Shown here: piece after piece, positions 61,187-64,000 of the stretch | Numbering within the stretch: position 1 is the first letter of the stretch | Layout of the letters: the number at the start of each line of letters is the position of its first letter | NCBI GenBank assembly: GCA_017614995.1 | Contig: JAGAAX010000005.1 | Coordinates: 1-64,000 of the forward strand | Length of the DNA: 64,000 nt | From: Spirochaetaceae bacterium | GTDB taxonomy: Bacteria > Spirochaetota > Spirochaetia > Treponematales > Treponemataceae | Direction: 5' to 3' | The notes under the pieces: model-generated | Seen by the model: the letters and a program-made list of their open reading frames with translations, nothing else | The model's database searches: none | Told to the model about the DNA's origin: nothing | Translations under genes and position numbers: made by a program

Positions 61187-61190
61187 AGAT

Positions 61191-61242
61191 AACCAGCTGG
61201 GGTATGGGCTATCTCTCTCCGGCCTGTGCCTCAGTCTTGGTT
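61191..61242 (+). other. long stem-loop in the deoD-nucleotidyltransferase gap
   Basis: GGGGTATGGGC (61199-61209) pairs fully, with some G-U pairs, with GCCTGTGCCTC (61222-61232). AACCA/TGGTT extends the stem outward across a 2-base bulge. The T-rich TTGTTTTCC follows. It is either deoD's terminator, a 5' leader structure of the next gene, or a small RNA. The other bases of this 254-bp gap show no gene. Confidence 0.55.
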
Positions 61243-61346
61243 GTTTTCCTATCAGCAATTTTTCTAATTGACAAATCATTTCAAGCAGAATTACAATTCC
61301 ATTTAATTCATTCTTTTTTCATTGAATAATTTAAAAAGGGGCAGTT

Positions 61347-62255
61347 ATGAAACCTACACTTTTAGTATTGGCAGCAGGAATGGGCAGCCGTTATGGCGGC
61401 GTAAAACAGATAGATGCAGTCGGATTGCATGGCGAGACACTTCTCGATTTTGCGACTTATGACGCTATGCGGAGCGGCTTTGGAAAAGTTGTGTACATTA
61501 TTCGGCGCGACATTGAAAAGGACTTTAGAGAGCGGCTTTTTGACAGAGTAGCCCGCAATTTTGATGCAGAATATGTTTTTCAGGAACCGACAAAATGTTT
61601 TACTGAAGAGCAGATAAAGAAACAGGTTGAGCGGAAAAAACCTTGGGGAACAATTCATGCTGTTCTCTGTGCTGAAGAAAAAATCAAGACACCTTTTGCC
61701 GTTATAAATGCTGATGATTACTACGGCAGACAGGGCTTTGAAACTTTAGGAAGCTATCTTAAAGATTTGGATAATACTGACAGCAGACACGCTATGGTCA
61801 GCTTTATCTTGAAAAATACAATGAGCCTTAACGGAACAGTTTCCCGCGGTGTCTGCAATATAAAAGACGGACAGCTTGTTTCGATGAAAGAGCATACCAA
61901 GATAGGCTTTAAAGACAATAAAGTTATAAGCCAGCTTGAAGACGGTGAGATTGAGCTTACCGGCAATGAATCTGTTTCTATGAATTTGTTCGGTTTTACG
62001 CCGAAAGCTTTCGAAGGTTTCCACGTATATTGGGATGATTTTGTCAAAAATAACGTCTCAAGCGAAAAAGCCGAAGCTCTGCTGCCTGAAGCTGCAAGTC
62101 TGATTGTTACAAAGGGCTGGGGTTCTATAAAGGTTTTCACATCTACCGAAAAATGGTTCGGCATGACATACCCTGAAGACCGCGCTGTTGTAAAGTCGGA
62201 AATAGCCAAAAAGATAGAGCAGAACTATTATCCAGACAAACTTTGGGAAAAATAA
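61347..62255 (+). CDS. nucleotidyltransferase-family protein (NTP transferase fold)
   Basis: This 302-residue protein starts with LLVLAAGMGSRYGGVKQIDAV, the nucleotide-binding loop of sugar-nucleotidyl transferases. FAVINADDYYGRQGF near residue 115 (the metal-binding DD) and GTVSRGVC follow. It resembles NDP-sugar or choline-phosphate pyrophosphorylases acting in envelope polysaccharide or lipid head-group activation. AAAAGGGG serves as a ribosome site, and a terminator follows. The substrate cannot be told from sequence. Confidence 0.85.
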   Translation: MKPTLLVLAAGMGSRYGGVKQIDAVGLHGETLLDFATYDAMRSGFGKVVYIIRRDIEKDFRERLFDRVARNFDAEYVFQEPTKCFTEEQIKKQVERKKPWGTIHAVLCAEEKIKTPFAVINADDYYGRQGFETLGSYLKDLDNTDSRHAMVSFILKNTMSLNGTVSRGVCNIKDGQLVSMKEHTKIGFKDNKVISQLEDGEIELTGNESVSMNLFGFTPKAFEGFHVYWDDFVKNNVSSEKAEALLPEAASLIVTKGWGSIKVFTSTEKWFGMTYPEDRAVVKSEIAKKIEQNYYPDKLWEK

Positions 62256-62264
62256 TCCCGTATA

Positions 62265-62307
62265 TGCCCTGCACATTTAGCTTAGTATAAGTGCAGGGCA
62301 GATTTTG
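62265..62307 (+). terminator. intrinsic terminator after the nucleotidyltransferase gene
   Basis: TGCCCTGCAC (62265-62274) and GTGCAGGGCA (62291-62300) form a perfect 10-bp stem followed by GATTTTG. Confidence 0.75.
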
Positions 62308-62430
62308 ACTCGGAATTGACATATAAAACCCAAAATGTTAAAATCTCTTTCAATGCAGAAAATTTGAGCCGTATTTTATTAATGTTCAAATGATTGCATA
62401 GAAGTTGTTAAAAATTAAGGAAGATGACGT

Positions 62431-63942
62431 ATGAGCTCAAATACAAGCCCAAAAACAGAAAGCCCTAAGCACCGCAAGAGCAATTTTATCACAATCGGAT
62501 CAATAATCATTTTGATTTTGTCTGCAATTGCTTTTGTTTTTTTACCGGGTATGTTCGGCAGAAGCCAGAAAGAACCGGAGCCTTTAGGATATTTCAGAAA
62601 AGAGCCAATTAAAGCAAATGATGAAGTTTTTCTTCAGTTGCTTGAAGAGCAGATTAATCAGGATAAACAGCAGGGCATTGATGACAATGATCCGGGAAAT
62701 TATCTTTCTGCTTTGTATGAGGCTTTTTCTTCAACAATCGTGTTTAAATCATTCTCTTATGAAGTTGAAAAATCTGGTTATAAAGTTCCTGAATCAGCCA
62801 TCAGCCGCTTTATTATAAGCAGCATTACACAAAGAAAAGGCTCTTATTCACCAAAAGACTATAATCAGTTGAGCAATTCCGACAAACTGGAATTGAGAAA
62901 ATCAGCTTTGAGAGCTTTAACTTACAGTCAGTATTCAAATGACTTTTTGGGTGCTCACCCATACGGCTACCCGACAGAACACAGTCTGTTCGGTCTTAAA
63001 AGCTCATCTGCTGAAATGCCGTTCATATTCAATATGAACAATCCTGAAAAATCTTTTGAAATTGCAGCTTTTTCTATGAGCGAATATCCAAAAGAAGAAA
63101 TTGTTAAATTTGCTAATGAACATTCATCTCTTTTCACAACTTTGAATTTTGAAATTATTACAGTTGATTCAAAATCAGAAGCAGAAAAAATCGCCAAGAG
63201 AATCTCGAATAATGAGATTACTTTTGAAGATGCAGTTGCTGAATATTCAAATAAAAACTTCAGCGATTCAAACGGTGTTCTTGCAAATAACAAAGTTTAT
63301 AAATTAAAGAACCTGCTCTCTGAAGAAGATTTTGATAACGTCCTGAAACTTGGTGTTGACAGCGTAAGTGATGTTGTTGCAACTGGTGCTTTCTATTCAA
63401 TTCTTAAGTGCTCTGATACAGCTAAAAATGCAGATTTTGATAATATCGAGACTTTGGACTCAGTTTATTCATATATAACTACTGAAGAACCAAAAGTTAT
63501 CGAAGATTATTTCACAGCAAAAGCCCGCAGTTTTGCTGCTGATGCTGCTGTTACAAGCTTTGATGCAGCCTGTGCAAAATACGGTATAGTAAAACAGACT
63601 CCGGCTGCATTTCCTTTGAACTATGGTTCAAATAATTTGCTCAACCCTGTTGATTCTGATACTGCTGTTCTTGCCGGTGCATCTACAAATGAGAATTTCT
63701 TGAAAACAGCATTCTCTCTTAAGCTTAATGAGATTTCAGCTCCTGTAATGCTGAAAAATAATGTTCTTGTTCTTAAGCTTGTTGGGGAAAGCAGCATTGA
63801 AGATGAGCTGCGTACTTCTATGGCATTCTTCTATCCGATTAATGCACAGCGTTTTGACACTATTTCAATCACCAACTTCTTTACAGGTGCTGATTATGTT
63901 AAGAACGATGTCGTTTCGGCTTATCTTTCATCGTTAGAATAA
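62431..63942 (+). CDS. PpiD/SurA-like membrane-anchored foldase
   Basis: This is a 503-residue protein. A single transmembrane helix near residues 23-45 (ITIGSIIILILSAIAFVFLPG) anchors a large periplasmic part. Residues about 50-190 form the SurA/PpiD helical chaperone region. Residues about 225-330 (FEIITVDSKSEAEKIAKRIS...FEDAVAEYSNKNFSDSNGVL) are a parvulin-like rotamase domain, followed by a second similar region. It resembles PpiD, which helps outer-membrane and secreted proteins fold as they leave the Sec channel. The ribosome site GGAAGATG precedes the ATG. Confidence 0.85.
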   Translation: MSSNTSPKTESPKHRKSNFITIGSIIILILSAIAFVFLPGMFGRSQKEPEPLGYFRKEPIKANDEVFLQLLEEQINQDKQQGIDDNDPGNYLSALYEAFSSTIVFKSFSYEVEKSGYKVPESAISRFIISSITQRKGSYSPKDYNQLSNSDKLELRKSALRALTYSQYSNDFLGAHPYGYPTEHSLFGLKSSSAEMPFIFNMNNPEKSFEIAAFSMSEYPKEEIVKFANEHSSLFTTLNFEIITVDSKSEAEKIAKRISNNEITFEDAVAEYSNKNFSDSNGVLANNKVYKLKNLLSEEDFDNVLKLGVDSVSDVVATGAFYSILKCSDTAKNADFDNIETLDSVYSYITTEEPKVIEDYFTAKARSFAADAAVTSFDAACAKYGIVKQTPAAFPLNYGSNNLLNPVDSDTAVLAGASTNENFLKTAFSLKLNEISAPVMLKNNVLVLKLVGESSIEDELRTSMAFFYPINAQRFDTISITNFFTGADYVKNDVVSAYLSSLE

Positions 63943-63966
63943 GACTTTTGGAAAATAATATTAATA

Positions 63967-64000
63967 ATGAAGAACCTTGTCTTGTGCCAGCCTCAGGACA
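63967..64000 (+). CDS. possible start of a gene cut by the window end
   Basis: An ATG at 63967 opens a frame (MKNLVLCQPQD) running off the window. There is no strong ribosome site, so this is tentative. Confidence 0.3.
   Translation, partial: MKNLVLCQPQD

Noticed and set aside
61092-61346. 6S, SRP or tmRNA gene
   Set aside because: The stem-loop is too short and lacks the conserved SRP loop, tmRNA ends or the 6S open-bubble layout.

Overview
The window is a stretch of a host-associated Treponema-type spirochaete chromosome. Several features point there: a short alanyl-tRNA synthetase without the usual C-terminal third, a groES gene with no groEL beside it, two SurA/PpiD-like periplasmic foldases, many lipoproteins with spirochaete-style lipoboxes, and a large protein resembling those annotated in treponemes as pallilysin-related. 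No rRNA, tRNA, insertion sequence, integrase or CRISPR array was seen. The species cannot be named from the sequence alone.

Region 1 (about 0.1-17.4 kb) holds single genes and short operons of accessory metabolism and housekeeping: GNAT acetyltransferases, a HAD phosphatase, a hypoxanthine/uracil-type DNA glycosylase, a fructosamine-kinase-like protein, an esterase, a MATE exporter, a TPR-GGDEF signalling protein followed by an acyltransferase, a NUDIX/2H-phosphoesterase pair, the Mn exporter MntP, D-Ala-D-Ala ligase, and a minus-strand three-gene operon (Gfo/Idh oxidoreductase, FMN enzyme, sugar isomerase). Short palindromic REP/MITE-like elements sit between these genes.

Region 2 (about 17.4-23.3 kb) is an AT-rich accessory island of small genes. 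It holds a DUF2442/DUF4160 pair, a DUF1643 protein, a remnant of a uracil-DNA-glycosylase-like gene, an ankyrin protein, two unrecognised membrane or secreted proteins, a PBECR4 nuclease-like protein and a HicB-like antitoxin. Its most striking structure is two arrays of a 13-bp palindrome, CGTCATNATGACG, repeated about every 40 bp (7 and 4 copies). They flank the two unrecognised genes. A 90-bp near-palindrome follows. The HicB gene ends in DNA homologous to the 3' end of the neighbouring PBECR4 gene, a sign of recombination. At 12.3-12.6 kb a DUF1902 antitoxin gene survives beside only the last third of its HicA toxin.

Region 3 (about 23.4-64 kb) is mostly core genome: a GH43 glycosidase, dus, a RarA AAA+ ATPase with a long C-terminal extension, adk, a lipoprotein/outer-membrane-protein pair, folD-folE2-miaB with downstream envelope genes, alaS, a SurA-like foldase, nusB, a TPR lipoprotein, groES, dnaE, a YggT protein, recG, a sigma-70 factor, a lamin-tail lipoprotein behind a terminator-bearing leader, a PHP protein, a coiled-coil protein, hisS, an EF-G-like GTPase lacking the usual switch-II histidine, a repeat-containing LysM lipoprotein, deoD, a nucleotidyltransferase and a second foldase. 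Intrinsic terminators mark many operon ends.

Functionally the core part supplies replication and repair (DnaE, RecG, RarA), translation (AlaRS, HisRS, Dus, MiaB, EF-G-like), folate metabolism (FolD, FolE2) and outer-membrane or periplasm maintenance. The accessory part is a graveyard and workshop of toxin-antitoxin-like modules with repeat DNA of unknown role.
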